DNA of 44,079 bases from an uncultured Lactobacillus sp. (GTDB taxonomy: Bacteria > Bacillota > Bacilli > Lactobacillales > Lactobacillaceae): assembly GCA_910589675.1 (NCBI GenBank), contig CAJUTO010000013.1, positions 1 through 44,079 of the forward strand, given 5' to 3'. The translations under genes and the position numbers were made by a program. Below are positions 1-8,913 of the stretch, one piece after another. Numbering within the stretch: position 1 is the stretch's first letter; every line of letters starts with the position of its first letter. The notes under the pieces were generated by a model. The model was not told the origin of the DNA, did no database searches, and worked only from the letters and a program-made list of their open reading frames with translations.

Positions 1-1
1 T

Positions 2-58
2 ACCCGTGATCCGTATTTCAACGGACTAGATGTAATATCATGCCCGACACACATATAG
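2..58 (+). CDS. possible 3' end of an unidentified plus-strand gene (partial)
   Basis: Frame 2 is open from the window edge to a TAG at 56-58 and would end in a peptide containing DPYFNGLDVISCPTHI. A strong hairpin follows at once, which is where a gene end would be expected, and the next gene is convergent. Eighteen codons are too few to name a family, and the frame could be open by chance. The upstream sequence outside the window would settle it. Confidence 0.35.
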   Translation, partial: TRDPYFNGLDVISCPTHI

Positions 59-59
59 A

Positions 60-91
60 AAAAAGCGTTCATATCAAAATGAGCGCTTTTT
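60..91. terminator. bidirectional intrinsic terminator after carB
   Basis: A 13-bp stem pairs positions 60-72 with 79-91 around a 6-nt loop, with one G-U pair. It has A/T tracts on both sides, so it can stop the carB transcript on the minus strand and a converging transcript on the plus strand. Confidence 0.85.
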
Positions 92-130
92 CTATAGTCT
101 CTAAATTTACATAATAAATAATATTTAATT

Positions 131-3100
131 TTACAAAGGCTGAGTAGTCATTGCTAAAGTTTCAAGTACTATTAAAACATCTTGCGCTGATTGTAAACTA
201 GAAAAAACAGGAATATGTGTGCTTAAAGCTGCATCTTTAATCATAATTGCATCATGACTAGCAGAGTCGGATAAACTGGTTACATTGATTACTAGATTAA
301 TTCGATGCTGCTTTATCTTTTCAAGTAAGCTATTGCTTCCCTCTTGAACCTTTTCAATAATTCCTGTTGTTATTCCCTCTTCAGCTAATACATTTGCAGT
401 ACCTTCAGTTGCTAAAAGCTTAAAACCTAACTGATGAAAACGTGCAGCTATTTTAATTGCATTATGTTTTTCAGAATCTTTAACCGAAATAAAGACAGTA
501 CCATATGTTGAAATCATTAAATCACTGCCTTCATATCCTTTAAACAAGGCAGTCGGCAAATGCTTGGCTCGTCCCATCACACTACCAGAGGTCTTCATCT
601 TAGAATCAAAGGTATTTTCACTACTATATGATAAATAAGAAAAGACGGGCATTTTAACGTGAATTAAGTCGTTTGATGGCCAAATATCGCTTGGAAGATC
701 TAATTCAGACAATGTACTTCCTAACAAAACTTTCATTGTTATAGCTGTAATATCTTTTTTTAGTGCTTTAGTTAGAAAAGCTACATTGTGTCCAGAGTAA
801 CTTTTAATTTGTAATAAATAGATTTGATCATTAGCTAGTAAAAAGTGTAAGTTAACTGGTCCTCTTAAATTAAGTTTAGTGGCAATACTAATTGCACTAT
901 CACGTAATCTACGCTGATCATTAGTTGATAAATTTTGTGGACGATAGACAGCTATGGAGTCACTGGCATGTGAGCCGGTCTGTTCAAAGTGTTCAATAAT
1001 TCCGGGAATAGTAACATTTTTACCATCAGAAATAGCAGTCACTTCATACTTTTTACCTTCAATAAACTTCGAAACATTCATATGCTCTAATGAATTTTCA
1101 GCAATATATCTTTGTAAAGCTGGTAAATCAAAGACCACAGCAGATTTTTGCTTCTTACCGTTACTTGTACCACCAATTAAAGCTGGAAAACCATTTCTTT
1201 TAACAAAAGCTAAAATGCTTTCTTCATTGTCGCATTGAAGAGCTGGGACTGGATTAACGCCGGCCTGATATACTTCGTCTGCATGATCTTCCCTTAGAAT
1301 TTCCTTCAAATTAGGCTGACCTAAAATTGTTAGCCCATGTTCTAAGAGTGAACTGCGATATTCATTAATCTGTTTGCCAGAAAATTGCGTTACCACTTCT
1401 TTGATATTTTCTTTCCATGCAACTTCAAGAATATTTTCTAAAGTAATTGGTTCAAAGTAAATTCGATCGCATACATCATACGCTGCACTCACACTTTCTG
1501 GATTATTACTAATAATCACAGGACTAATTCCTTGCTCTTTTAAGGTCTTGGCAGCATGGTAGAGCATATAATCAAATTCTCCAGTTAGAGATACTTGAAA
1601 TGGTTTTAATCCTAAAAGAAGGCATTTTTTCGAATTAGATAGTGGTATTATTTCATCTTCAATTCCATAACTACTGTAAACAGCTTGAATATTAGGATGA
1701 ATTAATCCAGCTGTTCCATCAATTTCAATATAGCTAGGCTTAATTGACCATTTTTTACATAAATCAGCAATTGATTTTTCATCTCGCTGCGTAATTTCAG
1801 CAATTAATCGATTAGAAAAACCATTTTTCTTTACTTTCAGCATTAAATCAGCTGTAAGTTCATCATTACGTAATTTCTTTAATAAAATCAAAATATGATT
1901 AAACTTCTGCAAAAATACTAAATGAATATGTAAAAGCTGGTGAAGAGTGTGGTAATTAATTCCCTTTGCTATCGCGGCTAATAGTGTAATTAGGTGTATT
2001 TCATTAGGCTTCGATAGATCTTGCAATAATTCTTTTTCGCTTTTTTTATATTCCTTTTTAAAGGTCTTAACATTATTAGAAAAACCAGTAGTTGACTGGA
2101 GAGCCTTTAAAAATGCACTTTCAAAGTTACGACCAATTCCTAGAGCTTGGCCTCCGGAAGTGGTTTTATTATTAAGAGTGTAGTGATTATAACCAGCTTC
2201 TGTGAAAGACCAATAAGGTAATTTTACAAAGCAAGCATCTTGCACGGGATCAACAGCAGCAGAAATTCCAGATTGTGGATCGGTAATTTCATTTAAATTA
2301 TAGCCAAGTGCAATTTTGGCCGTTACATATCCAATAGAATATACGCCACTTCTATAAGAAAGCAAACTACTCTGAGTCAAACGGGGCTTAATACTTAATA
2401 CTTTAAAATTAAAGTCTTCCCCACTTTGCTTAACAGAAAAATGAATACTCAAAGCTCCATGTAAATTAAGACAATTAGCAATCTTTCGACAGCAATTTCT
2501 TAAGCGTTGAATTTGATTATTATTTCTAGTTAAAATTGGCGTCACTAATAAAGAATCTGAAGAATTAATACCAACTGGTTCTAAACTACCAATATTTCCT
2601 ACAAATACAAAATTTCCATTATTATCCCGAACAATATCAAAAATTAATTCTTCCCAATTCGATAAATCTTCAGTTAAACGATAATCTTTCCAATTAAAAT
2701 GGTCATCAGCTTCTTCGTCTAAGAAGTATTGCTCTAATTGAGTTAGATTTTCTAAAGAGATCATGCTATCGGGGCGATAATGCTGCTTTTTTGATAAAAG
2801 CAAAGGAAAATGAGCATGTTCAATTACTCGCCTTAAGTCCTCTTCTTTTTCTAACAGCCATTGATTGGCCACCGCAATCTTATTTGCTTTAAGAAAACTA
2901 TAGAAATTATGAGGAGCTGATAGACTCAATGCCAAGCTGTTAATAGTTAGTAACTCAATATTCATTTGGGTTAAGATGCCCGACTCTAATAATTCACTGG
3001 TAAGTTTTAAAGCCGGTTTGCCCCCAAAAGCCGGAATAATAGCATCTGGCTTCTCCATCCGAATGATTCGCTTCACAAAAGGCAACGTCATTGGTTCAAG

Positions 3101-3295
3101 ATATACATTTACATTAGGATGCGGATCTGTTGTGACGGTTGCAGGATTGGGATTAATCAATACAACTTGTACGTTACTTTCTTCAAAAGCCGTTAACGCT
3201 TGTTTAGCAAGAATATCAAGTTCTGTTACTTCTCCAACAATACTTGGCCCCGCTCCAATAACAAGAACTTTATTAATTTCATTATGTAAAGGCAT
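131..3295 (-). CDS. carB: CarB-like protein with degenerate ATP-grasp sites (carbamoyl-phosphate synthase large subunit homologue, probably inactive)
   Basis: The 1054 residues match the normal CarB length and domain order: ATP-grasp half 1 (about 1-400), oligomerisation region (about 410-550), ATP-grasp half 2 (about 555-930) and a C-terminal MGS-like allosteric domain (about 930-1054, with LATEGTA at 961-967). Both catalytic halves are badly eroded. The E-x-N-P-R metal-binding motif of half 1 is S301-I-K303-P-R, and its counterpart in half 2 is Q829-I-K831-S-Y. The Gln of the usual QFA/QFAV strand is His in both halves. The glycine-rich loops normally reading RPxxxxGGxGG are unrecognisable near 165-178 and 705-718, and HTGDS is N244-S-S-D-S. 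The frame is intact over 3.1 kb. It lies 3 nt after carA. It is either a pseudoenzyme with a retained effector domain or a gene at an early stage of decay. The homology is certain; lack of activity is inferred. Confidence 0.85.
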   Translation of the reverse strand: MPLHNEINKVLVIGAGPSIVGEVTELDILAKQALTAFEESNVQVVLINPNPATVTTDPHPNVNVYLEPMTLPFVKRIIRMEKPDAIIPAFGGKPALKLTSELLESGILTQMNIELLTINSLALSLSAPHNFYSFLKANKIAVANQWLLEKEEDLRRVIEHAHFPLLLSKKQHYRPDSMISLENLTQLEQYFLDEEADDHFNWKDYRLTEDLSNWEELIFDIVRDNNGNFVFVGNIGSLEPVGINSSDSLLVTPILTRNNNQIQRLRNCCRKIANCLNLHGALSIHFSVKQSGEDFNFKVLSIKPRLTQSSLLSYRSGVYSIGYVTAKIALGYNLNEITDPQSGISAAVDPVQDACFVKLPYWSFTEAGYNHYTLNNKTTSGGQALGIGRNFESAFLKALQSTTGFSNNVKTFKKEYKKSEKELLQDLSKPNEIHLITLLAAIAKGINYHTLHQLLHIHLVFLQKFNHILILLKKLRNDELTADLMLKVKKNGFSNRLIAEITQRDEKSIADLCKKWSIKPSYIEIDGTAGLIHPNIQAVYSSYGIEDEIIPLSNSKKCLLLGLKPFQVSLTGEFDYMLYHAAKTLKEQGISPVIISNNPESVSAAYDVCDRIYFEPITLENILEVAWKENIKEVVTQFSGKQINEYRSSLLEHGLTILGQPNLKEILREDHADEVYQAGVNPVPALQCDNEESILAFVKRNGFPALIGGTSNGKKQKSAVVFDLPALQRYIAENSLEHMNVSKFIEGKKYEVTAISDGKNVTIPGIIEHFEQTGSHASDSIAVYRPQNLSTNDQRRLRDSAISIATKLNLRGPVNLHFLLANDQIYLLQIKSYSGHNVAFLTKALKKDITAITMKVLLGSTLSELDLPSDIWPSNDLIHVKMPVFSYLSYSSENTFDSKMKTSGSVMGRAKHLPTALFKGYEGSDLMISTYGTVFISVKDSEKHNAIKIAARFHQLGFKLLATEGTANVLAEEGITTGIIEKVQEGSNSLLEKIKQHRINLVINVTSLSDSASHDAIMIKDAALSTHIPVFSSLQSAQDVLIVLETLAMTTQPL

Positions 3296-3298
3296 AGT

Positions 3299-4354
3299 CT
3301 ACTCCATCATATTTAAAAACTGATCATAAATGCTGGCTGCATCAAAATTACCTGGTGAACCTTCTGGATTAAAGGCAGTTGCTAAAACTTTATCTTCTTT
3401 GATACTATAGCCCGCTAATAACTCCGACCTTAAATCAAAATATTTACGTGAAAGATTCAAAGATAAACTATCAGGTACTACCAGTTGATCAATATTCATT
3501 GCAGTTTGCCAAATTCGATTATTAGTTTGTTCAATAACTGGAAAATTACTGCCATTATAGGCTGGAATTAAGTCCAAGAGTTCCAGATTTAAATAATTAC
3601 TAATTGCTAAAAAGCCTAAGCCAATTCCTAGAATAGGCAATTTTCCGTAAAACTTATCAAATACTGGTTTTAAAAATGGTGCAACTTCTTCTACTCTACT
3701 TGGCCCATTAGAAATAACAATTGCATCAGCTCGAAGATTAATAATATCGTAAATCGATGCATTGTATGGTAAAACCACACTATTAATTTTCCGTAAAGAA
3801 AGGGAGCGCAGTAATGAATGCTTTAAACCAAGATCAATTACAGCTACAGTTTTTCCAATATTTGGGGCAGCATAAGGATGCGTTGTAGATATTTGTGCTG
3901 TTTTGTTTTTTGGTAAAACCAGGGCCTTTATTTGATCAAAAGCATGGGCATCATCTGTATCCATAATAGACGCTTTAATAACCCGCTTATTCTTCAATTT
4001 TTGAACTAAAGCGCGAGTATCAACACCGTAGATTGCTGGAATTCTTTTCTCTTTTAGAAAATCATTTAAATCTTGAAAAGTTGGATTAGCAGAAATATGA
4101 AAAGCAATATCGTTAGCAATTATTCCACGTACACTTGGATCAATTGATTCATAGTCGATTGCATTAATACCACTTCCACCAATCATTGGAGTAGTAAAAG
4201 CCAAAATCTTACCAAAATTGGCAGGGTCGGAAATTGCTTCCTGATATCCAAAATTGCTTGTTTGAATACCGAGCTCCCCTGTAGCAGTAATGGGAGCACC
4301 AAAACCGTGTCCCGAAAATGCAGTTCCGTCTTCAAGAATTAAATATCTTTTCAT
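3299..4354 (-). CDS. carA: CarA-like protein lacking the glutaminase catalytic Cys and His (carbamoyl-phosphate synthase small subunit homologue)
   Basis: The 351 residues begin with the characteristic LEDGTAFSGHGFG segment of the CarA N-terminal domain, followed by a class I glutamine amidotransferase fold. In active CarA the nucleophile sits in G-I-C-L-G-H. Here it is G243-I-G245-L-G-F248, so the cysteine is glycine. The catalytic His before P-E is Asn (N329-P-E331), leaving only the Glu of the triad, and the glutamine-site Q-N-H motif reads M-N-I. The oxyanion-type SNGP segment is partly kept, and the SPG..DAA tail is kept. The protein should not release ammonia from glutamine. It starts 3 nt after rluD and ends 3 nt before carB, so all three are probably co-translated. 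No PyrR-type attenuator fits in these gaps. Confidence 0.87.
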   Translation of the reverse strand: MKRYLILEDGTAFSGHGFGAPITATGELGIQTSNFGYQEAISDPANFGKILAFTTPMIGGSGINAIDYESIDPSVRGIIANDIAFHISANPTFQDLNDFLKEKRIPAIYGVDTRALVQKLKNKRVIKASIMDTDDAHAFDQIKALVLPKNKTAQISTTHPYAAPNIGKTVAVIDLGLKHSLLRSLSLRKINSVVLPYNASIYDIINLRADAIVISNGPSRVEEVAPFLKPVFDKFYGKLPILGIGLGFLAISNYLNLELLDLIPAYNGSNFPVIEQTNNRIWQTAMNIDQLVVPDSLSLNLSRKYFDLRSELLAGYSIKEDKVLATAFNPEGSPGNFDAASIYDQFLNMME

Positions 4355-4357
4355 AAT

Positions 4358-5272
4358 CTATTGCTTCATTTCTTGTCGTAAATTCTTTAATTGTTTTTCA
4401 AAAATTGTTGGCAATGGTGCAGAAAATTCCAACCATTCATTCGTAGAAGGTTGATAAAATCCCAAAGTCTTGGCATGCAAAAATTGTCCATGACCTGACA
4501 AGGTTCTCTTTGGGCCATATAAGGGATCGCCAGCTAATGGATGACCGATGTACTTCATATGCACTCTAATTTGATGCGTTCTACCCGTTTCCAGTACACA
4601 TTTGACTAAACTATAATTTTTAAATTGCTCTAGTACTGTAAAGTGTGTAACTGCAGCTTTCCCCTTTGGATTAACCGCCATTTGCTTTCGATTATTTGGA
4701 TTTCTACCAATCGGAGCATTGATTACGCCATTTTTTACTTCAAAGTTGCCATGAACAATTGCCAAATATTCTCTTTTATTTATCTTTTCTGCTAATTGCT
4801 TTTCTAAGCTTTCACGTGCTTTATCATTTTTAGCTATCATTAATAAACCAGAGGTATCTTTATCAATTCGATGCACAATCCCTGGACGAAACCTTTCAGG
4901 ACTATCAGCTAAATCACGTGTATGATAAAGTAATCCGTTGACTAAAGTATGATCTGGATGACCGGCTGAGGGATGAACAACCATCCCTTGAGGCTTATTA
5001 ACCACAATCACATCCGAGTCTTCATAAACAATATCAAGATGTAAGTTTTCAGCTTCTAATGATAATGGTTTAACAGGCGGAATAGTAACATCAATTACAT
5101 CCCCAGACTGTACTTTATAAGATACTTTTTCAGCTTTATTATTAACTAAAATATTTTTATCATTAACTAATTCCTTAATCTTAGTTCGACTTAAATCTGT
5201 AATTTTCTCAGCGATTACCTTATCTAAACGTCCTTTTTCGTCATCAATTACTAATTTATAATTTTTAGTCAT
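4358..5272 (-). CDS. rluD: RluD-family 23S rRNA pseudouridine synthase (YlyB type)
   Basis: The 304-residue protein has an N-terminal S4 RNA-binding domain (about 15-75, including GRLDKVI and the DIDVTIPP-like end) and a RluA/RluD catalytic domain. The signature HRIDKDTSGLLMIAK includes the catalytic Asp137, and RTHQIRVHMKYIGHPLAGD forms the second conserved block. It isomerises uridines in 23S rRNA; the exact sites cannot be read from sequence. In Bacillus the same gene (ylyB) sits between lspA and the pyr operon. Here it follows lspA by 14 nt and precedes the carA homologue by 3 nt, which supports the view that this is the old pyr locus. Confidence 0.93.
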   Translation of the reverse strand: MTKNYKLVIDDEKGRLDKVIAEKITDLSRTKIKELVNDKNILVNNKAEKVSYKVQSGDVIDVTIPPVKPLSLEAENLHLDIVYEDSDVIVVNKPQGMVVHPSAGHPDHTLVNGLLYHTRDLADSPERFRPGIVHRIDKDTSGLLMIAKNDKARESLEKQLAEKINKREYLAIVHGNFEVKNGVINAPIGRNPNNRKQMAVNPKGKAAVTHFTVLEQFKNYSLVKCVLETGRTHQIRVHMKYIGHPLAGDPLYGPKRTLSGHGQFLHAKTLGFYQPSTNEWLEFSAPLPTIFEKQLKNLRQEMKQ

Positions 5273-5286
5273 TTACTCTTCGTCCT

Positions 5287-5751
5287 TTAGTCTTTTTCGC
5301 TTATAAATATTAGATAGATAAAAACTAAGATAATTCCAACTGTAATTGCGCTGTCAGCAATATTAAAGATATTAAATTGAATAAAATCTAGTTGCAACAT
5401 ATCAATTACATATTTTAGATGCAAACGATCAATAAAGTTACCAATGATTCCACCTAAAACTAAGGCTAATCCTGTATCAAAAAGGCCATTTTTATACTTT
5501 GGATTAAAAAGATAGTAAATTACAACTGCAATAGCGGCAATACTGATTAAATAAAATAAAATCATTTGTCCACTGAAGATATTCCAGGCTGCTCCATCGT
5601 TTTGTAAATATGTAAATGAAAGGACACCAGGAATAATGGTTTTTTCATCACCAATTTTAAAATTAGTAACTATATAATTCTTTAATAATTGATCTGCAAT
5701 AATTACTAATAAAGAAATTATTAGATATAAGGCTTGTTTAGCTTTACTCAT
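5287..5751 (-). CDS. lspA: lipoprotein signal peptidase (signal peptidase II)
   Basis: This 154-residue membrane protein has four hydrophobic segments (about 6-27, 62-81, 93-106 and 134-150). It carries the family blocks NDGAAWNIFSG, GNFIDRL and FNIADSAI, and the two catalytic aspartates are D117 (VID) and D133 (IADS). It removes signal peptides from prolipoproteins after lipidation at the cell membrane. Its start ATG overlaps the fhs stop codon by one base (TAATG), so translation is coupled to fhs. Confidence 0.96.
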   Translation of the reverse strand: MSKAKQALYLIISLLVIIADQLLKNYIVTNFKIGDEKTIIPGVLSFTYLQNDGAAWNIFSGQMILFYLISIAAIAVVIYYLFNPKYKNGLFDTGLALVLGGIIGNFIDRLHLKYVIDMLQLDFIQFNIFNIADSAITVGIILVFIYLIFISEKD

Positions 5752-7430
5752 TAGAATAATCCTGAAATCTTTCCGTTATTATCTACATCAATATCTAAGG
5801 CAGCTGGATGTTTTGGCAATCCTGGCATATCTAAAATAGATCCCGTAGCTACCACAATAAAACCTGCTCCATTTTTAAGAGCTAAATTCTTAACATGGAG
5901 TGTAAAATCTTCTGGAGCTCCTAAGATACTCTTTTTATCAGTAAAGCTATACTGTGTTTTAGCCATAATTACTGGTAAGTTGTCTTTACCCATTTTCTTA
6001 ATTTCTGCTAATTGATCCTTAGCTTTATCAGAATATTCAATATCCTTGGCATGATAAATATTATGGGCGATTTTACTAATTTTTTCTTCTACAGAGTCAG
6101 TAGGTTCATATACTGAGGTAAAGTCACTAGCTTTATTAGTTAACTCAACCACTTTTTCTGCCGCCTTAATTCCGCCCTTTGATCCTTCATCATGGTAAGA
6201 GACCACTTCACATTCAAAACCATCAGCTTTAACAAGTTCTTTCAATTTTGATAGTTCTTGTTCAGTATCACTAGCAAATTTATTTATTAGTACAATTACA
6301 GGTACACCATAATGAGCCATGTTTTCCATATGGCGCTTTAAGTTCTCAAAACCTTTTTCTAAAGCTGGAATATTTTCTTCATCTAAGTGATCAGTTGTCT
6401 CTTCTGCTTGATACTTCAACGCTCTTACAGTTGCAACAACTACCACAGCATCAGGACGTTTGTCCAAATGGTTAGAAACAAAGTCCATAAACTTTTGGCC
6501 ACCCAGATCTGCCCCAAAACCAGCTTCAGTCAAAACATAGTCGCTTAAGTGTAAAGCAGTATTAGTAGCAATTACTGAATTAGCACCATGAGCAATGTTA
6601 GCAAATGGACCGCCGTGAACAATTGCTGGGGTATGTTCAAGTGTTTGAACTAAGTTAGGCTTTAATGCGGTTGATAAAAGCGCAGCAATTGCCCCCTCAA
6701 ACCCTAAGTCTTTAACATAAACAGGTTCATCTTTCACAGAAAAGCCAACTAGCATATTTCCAATGCGCTTTTTCAAGTCATCAATATCAGTTGCTAAACA
6801 TAAAATAGCCATTAATTCATTAGCTACAGTAATTGCAAAGCTAGCTTCATGTTCTATTCCATTAAAACGTGAACCTTGTCCGATAGTGATTTTTCTTAAA
6901 GTACGATCATTAACGTCAATTCCACGTTTTAATAAGATACGATTAGGATCTAGCTCTAGACTATTATCTTGATAAATATAGTTATCAACTAAAGCAGCCA
7001 AAGTATCAATTGCACTAGTTAATGCGTGCATATCACCAGTAAAGTGTAAATTAATATCTTCCATTGGGATGATCTGTGCATATCCACCACCAGTTGCACC
7101 ACCTTTTAATCCAAAAACAGGACCCATTGAGGGTTCTCTTAATGCAATTAAAGTATTTTTGTGAAGTTGGTTGCTGATTGCATCCCCTAAACCAATGGTA
7201 ATAGTAGATTTTCCTTCACCAGCCGGTGTAGGACTAATTGAAGTAACAAGAATTAGCTTACCAAGCTTTTTACCTTGTTTAATTCTGTTAATTCCCTTCC
7301 AGCTAATCTTAGCCTTATCATTACCATAAAGTTCAATTTCATCTGGTTGAAGATCAACTTTTTTTGCAATTTCTGTAATAGGTAATTCTTTAGTGTCTTG
7401 TGCGATTTTAATATCTGACTTCAAATTCAT
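5751..7430 (-). CDS. fhs: formate-tetrahydrofolate ligase
   Basis: The protein has 559 residues, the usual family length. It ligates formate to tetrahydrofolate using ATP and feeds the 10-formyl-THF pool for purine synthesis and initiator tRNA formylation. The ATP-binding loop reads [11 protein letters not shown] (near 66-76). The family signature is present in [20 protein letters not shown], and the conserved NKF of the C-terminal third is seen in [10 protein letters not shown]. The start overlaps the stop of the small upstream membrane gene by 4 nt (ATGA). With folD at 42.4 kb, the window holds two enzymes of one-carbon folate metabolism. Confidence 0.96.
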   Translation of the reverse strand: MNLKSDIKIAQDTKELPITEIAKKVDLQPDEIELYGNDKAKISWKGINRIKQGKKLGKLILVTSISPTPAGEGKSTITIGLGDAISNQLHKNTLIALREPSMGPVFGLKGGATGGGYAQIIPMEDINLHFTGDMHALTSAIDTLAALVDNYIYQDNSLELDPNRILLKRGIDVNDRTLRKITIGQGSRFNGIEHEASFAITVANELMAILCLATDIDDLKKRIGNMLVGFSVKDEPVYVKDLGFEGAIAALLSTALKPNLVQTLEHTPAIVHGGPFANIAHGANSVIATNTALHLSDYVLTEAGFGADLGGQKFMDFVSNHLDKRPDAVVVVATVRALKYQAEETTDHLDEENIPALEKGFENLKRHMENMAHYGVPVIVLINKFASDTEQELSKLKELVKADGFECEVVSYHDEGSKGGIKAAEKVVELTNKASDFTSVYEPTDSVEEKISKIAHNIYHAKDIEYSDKAKDQLAEIKKMGKDNLPVIMAKTQYSFTDKKSILGAPEDFTLHVKNLALKNGAGFIVVATGSILDMPGLPKHPAALDIDVDNNGKISGLF

Positions 7431-7771
7431 TTCTTCTTTCTTTTAAGTGCTAAAAGCAAGTAAGTATTAATCTTACTCTTTGCTTCATATACAACAAATA
7501 CCTTCCATTGCCACTTAATCTTTAAATTTTGAAGCTGAAGTTTCTGACGATATGGTAGTTTTAGCCAGTAAATACTTGCTTCTTTCTGAAAATAAGAATT
7601 AAACCAGGTATAAATAACTATAACCACAAAAATAGCTCCTAAGCTAAGTGCAGGATAGCTAATTGCTTTATTGCTTTCATACCCGACAATAAAGGCTACA
7701 AAAATTAGTGCTAGGAGCCAGGAGTAATAAATTACACCAGCAGCGCCTAAAAAAATAAAATGTTTTTTCAT
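7427..7771 (-). CDS. small membrane protein, possibly EbsA-like
   Basis: A 114-residue protein with two predicted membrane spans (about 5-28 and 40-57) and a basic C-terminal cytoplasmic part rich in Lys, Trp and Tyr. The IYYSW segment in the first span and the overall layout resemble EbsA-family proteins of Lactobacillales, but I recognise this only weakly. No catalytic motif is visible. It is the first gene of the fhs-lspA-rluD-carAB operon and overlaps fhs by 4 nt. The ribosome-binding site before its ATG is poor. Confidence 0.7.
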   Translation of the reverse strand: MKKHFIFLGAAGVIYYSWLLALIFVAFIVGYESNKAISYPALSLGAIFVVIVIYTWFNSYFQKEASIYWLKLPYRQKLQLQNLKIKWQWKVFVVYEAKSKINTYLLLALKRKKK

Positions 7772-7812
7772 AATTTAGAATTTAGGTCACACCCTATTTG
7801 TTAATTACCTCT

Positions 7813-7818
7813 ATTGTA
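7813..7818 (-). promoter_or_regulatory. candidate extended -10 promoter of the fhs-lspA-rluD-carAB operon
   Basis: On the minus strand the sequence TGTTACAAT gives an extended -10 (TG, one base, TACAAT) about 40 nt upstream of the first gene. No good -35 element is seen. It is back to back with the degV promoter. Confidence 0.5.
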
Positions 7819-7843
7819 ACAAAAATCAAGCAGATTTACGTTT

Positions 7844-7872
7844 TTGTTTAAAATAGCGTTCTAGACTATAAT
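7844..7872 (+). promoter_or_regulatory. sigma-A type promoter of degV
   Basis: TTGTTT at 7844-7849, a 17-nt spacer and a perfect TATAAT at 7867-7872. Transcription would start near 7879, leaving a leader of about 25 nt with GGAGG at 7888-7892. Confidence 0.8.
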
Positions 7873-7903
7873 ATTAAACAAGAATATGGAGGAAAATAAC
7901 AAC

Positions 7904-8827
7904 ATGAAAATCGGCGTTTTAACTGACAGTTCATCTTATTTAACTAAAGAACAATGTGAAAAATATGGAATTGATGTCTTACCAATTCCAATTATCTGGG
8001 ATAATAAAGAATATCTGGATTTAATTGATATTGGTTTCCATGAATTCTATGAAAAGCTAAGCACTTCTTCTACTCTTCCCACTACCTCTCAACCCTCAAC
8101 TGGAACCGTAAAAAAATATGTTGATAAATATATTGATGAAGGTTATACTGATCTAATTATCATTACTCTTTCAAGCGGTATTTCTAGCTTTTACAATAAT
8201 GTTTTAAGTGTGGCTGATGAAGAAAGCAGAATTAATATTCATCCCTTTGATTGTAAAATAACCTGTGCAGGAGAAGCTAATGCTGCAATACTAGCTGGTC
8301 GACTAGTCAAGGCTGGGGCTGACATTGATTTAATCATGCATGACTTAAAGGATTTAAGAAACACTACCGATGTTAGATTTATGGTAGCCAATCTTAATCA
8401 TTTAAAAAGAACAGGCCGCTTATCAAATGCCGCTAGTTTCGTAGGTTCTATTTTAAAGATCAAGCCAATCTTATCTATGGACGTTCAAAATGAGGGTAAA
8501 ATTTCAGCAATTGCCAAAGAGAGACATTATAAACGTGCCTATAATCATATTAAAAAAGACTTTGATAGTTTAACTTCTGATATGCCTTATCCAATTCAGT
8601 TAACAATTTTTCATGCTGATGATGAAGAAAGAGAAGCTGAATGGGTTAGTGATTATGAAAGTAGTTTTCCTAAGGTCAAAATTTATCAAAGTATTATCGG
8701 ACCAGTAGTTGGTGTTCATGTAGGACAACATACTATGGCTATGATTTGGGGCAGAGATTTAGATTCTTATTTCGATGAAAATGGCAAGCCGATTAAGGAT
8801 ATTAAGTCAAAAGTTGTTGAAGATTGA
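7904..8827 (+). CDS. DegV-family fatty-acid-binding protein (FakB type)
   Basis: The 307-residue product has the DegV (EDD) fold signatures: the N-terminal KIGVLTDSSSYL, a central TLSSGISSFYNN loop and LKRTGRLSNAASFVGSILKIKPI. DegV proteins bind a fatty acid and, as FakB, present it to the kinase FakA for phosphorylation. The ATG at 7904 is chosen over one 18 nt upstream because the Shine-Dalgarno GGAGG lies inside that longer version. It is monocistronic, with its own promoter and terminator. No fakA is in the window. Confidence 0.9.
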   Translation: MKIGVLTDSSSYLTKEQCEKYGIDVLPIPIIWDNKEYLDLIDIGFHEFYEKLSTSSTLPTTSQPSTGTVKKYVDKYIDEGYTDLIIITLSSGISSFYNNVLSVADEESRINIHPFDCKITCAGEANAAILAGRLVKAGADIDLIMHDLKDLRNTTDVRFMVANLNHLKRTGRLSNAASFVGSILKIKPILSMDVQNEGKISAIAKERHYKRAYNHIKKDFDSLTSDMPYPIQLTIFHADDEEREAEWVSDYESSFPKVKIYQSIIGPVVGVHVGQHTMAMIWGRDLDSYFDENGKPIKDIKSKVVED

Positions 8828-8848
8828 TACTATTTAACTAATATAATT

Positions 8849-8888
8849 AAGAGAAGCAAGAATTTTATTAAATTTGCTTCTCTTTTTA
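8849..8888 (+). terminator. intrinsic terminator of degV
   Basis: An 11-bp perfect stem (8849-8859 with 8874-8884) is followed by a T-tract. Confidence 0.85.
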
Positions 8889-8913
8889 ATTTATAACTTT
8901 AAGAGTGCTAATT

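Noticed and set aside
954-3323. Plus-strand open frames opposite carB (954-1238 and 2976-3323)
   Set aside because: They lie wholly or almost wholly over carB, lack good ribosome-binding sites and encode no recognisable domain; they are antisense shadows.
3296-4357. PyrR-binding attenuator controlling carAB
   Set aside because: The gaps before carA and carB are 3 nt each, so no leader RNA of that kind fits.
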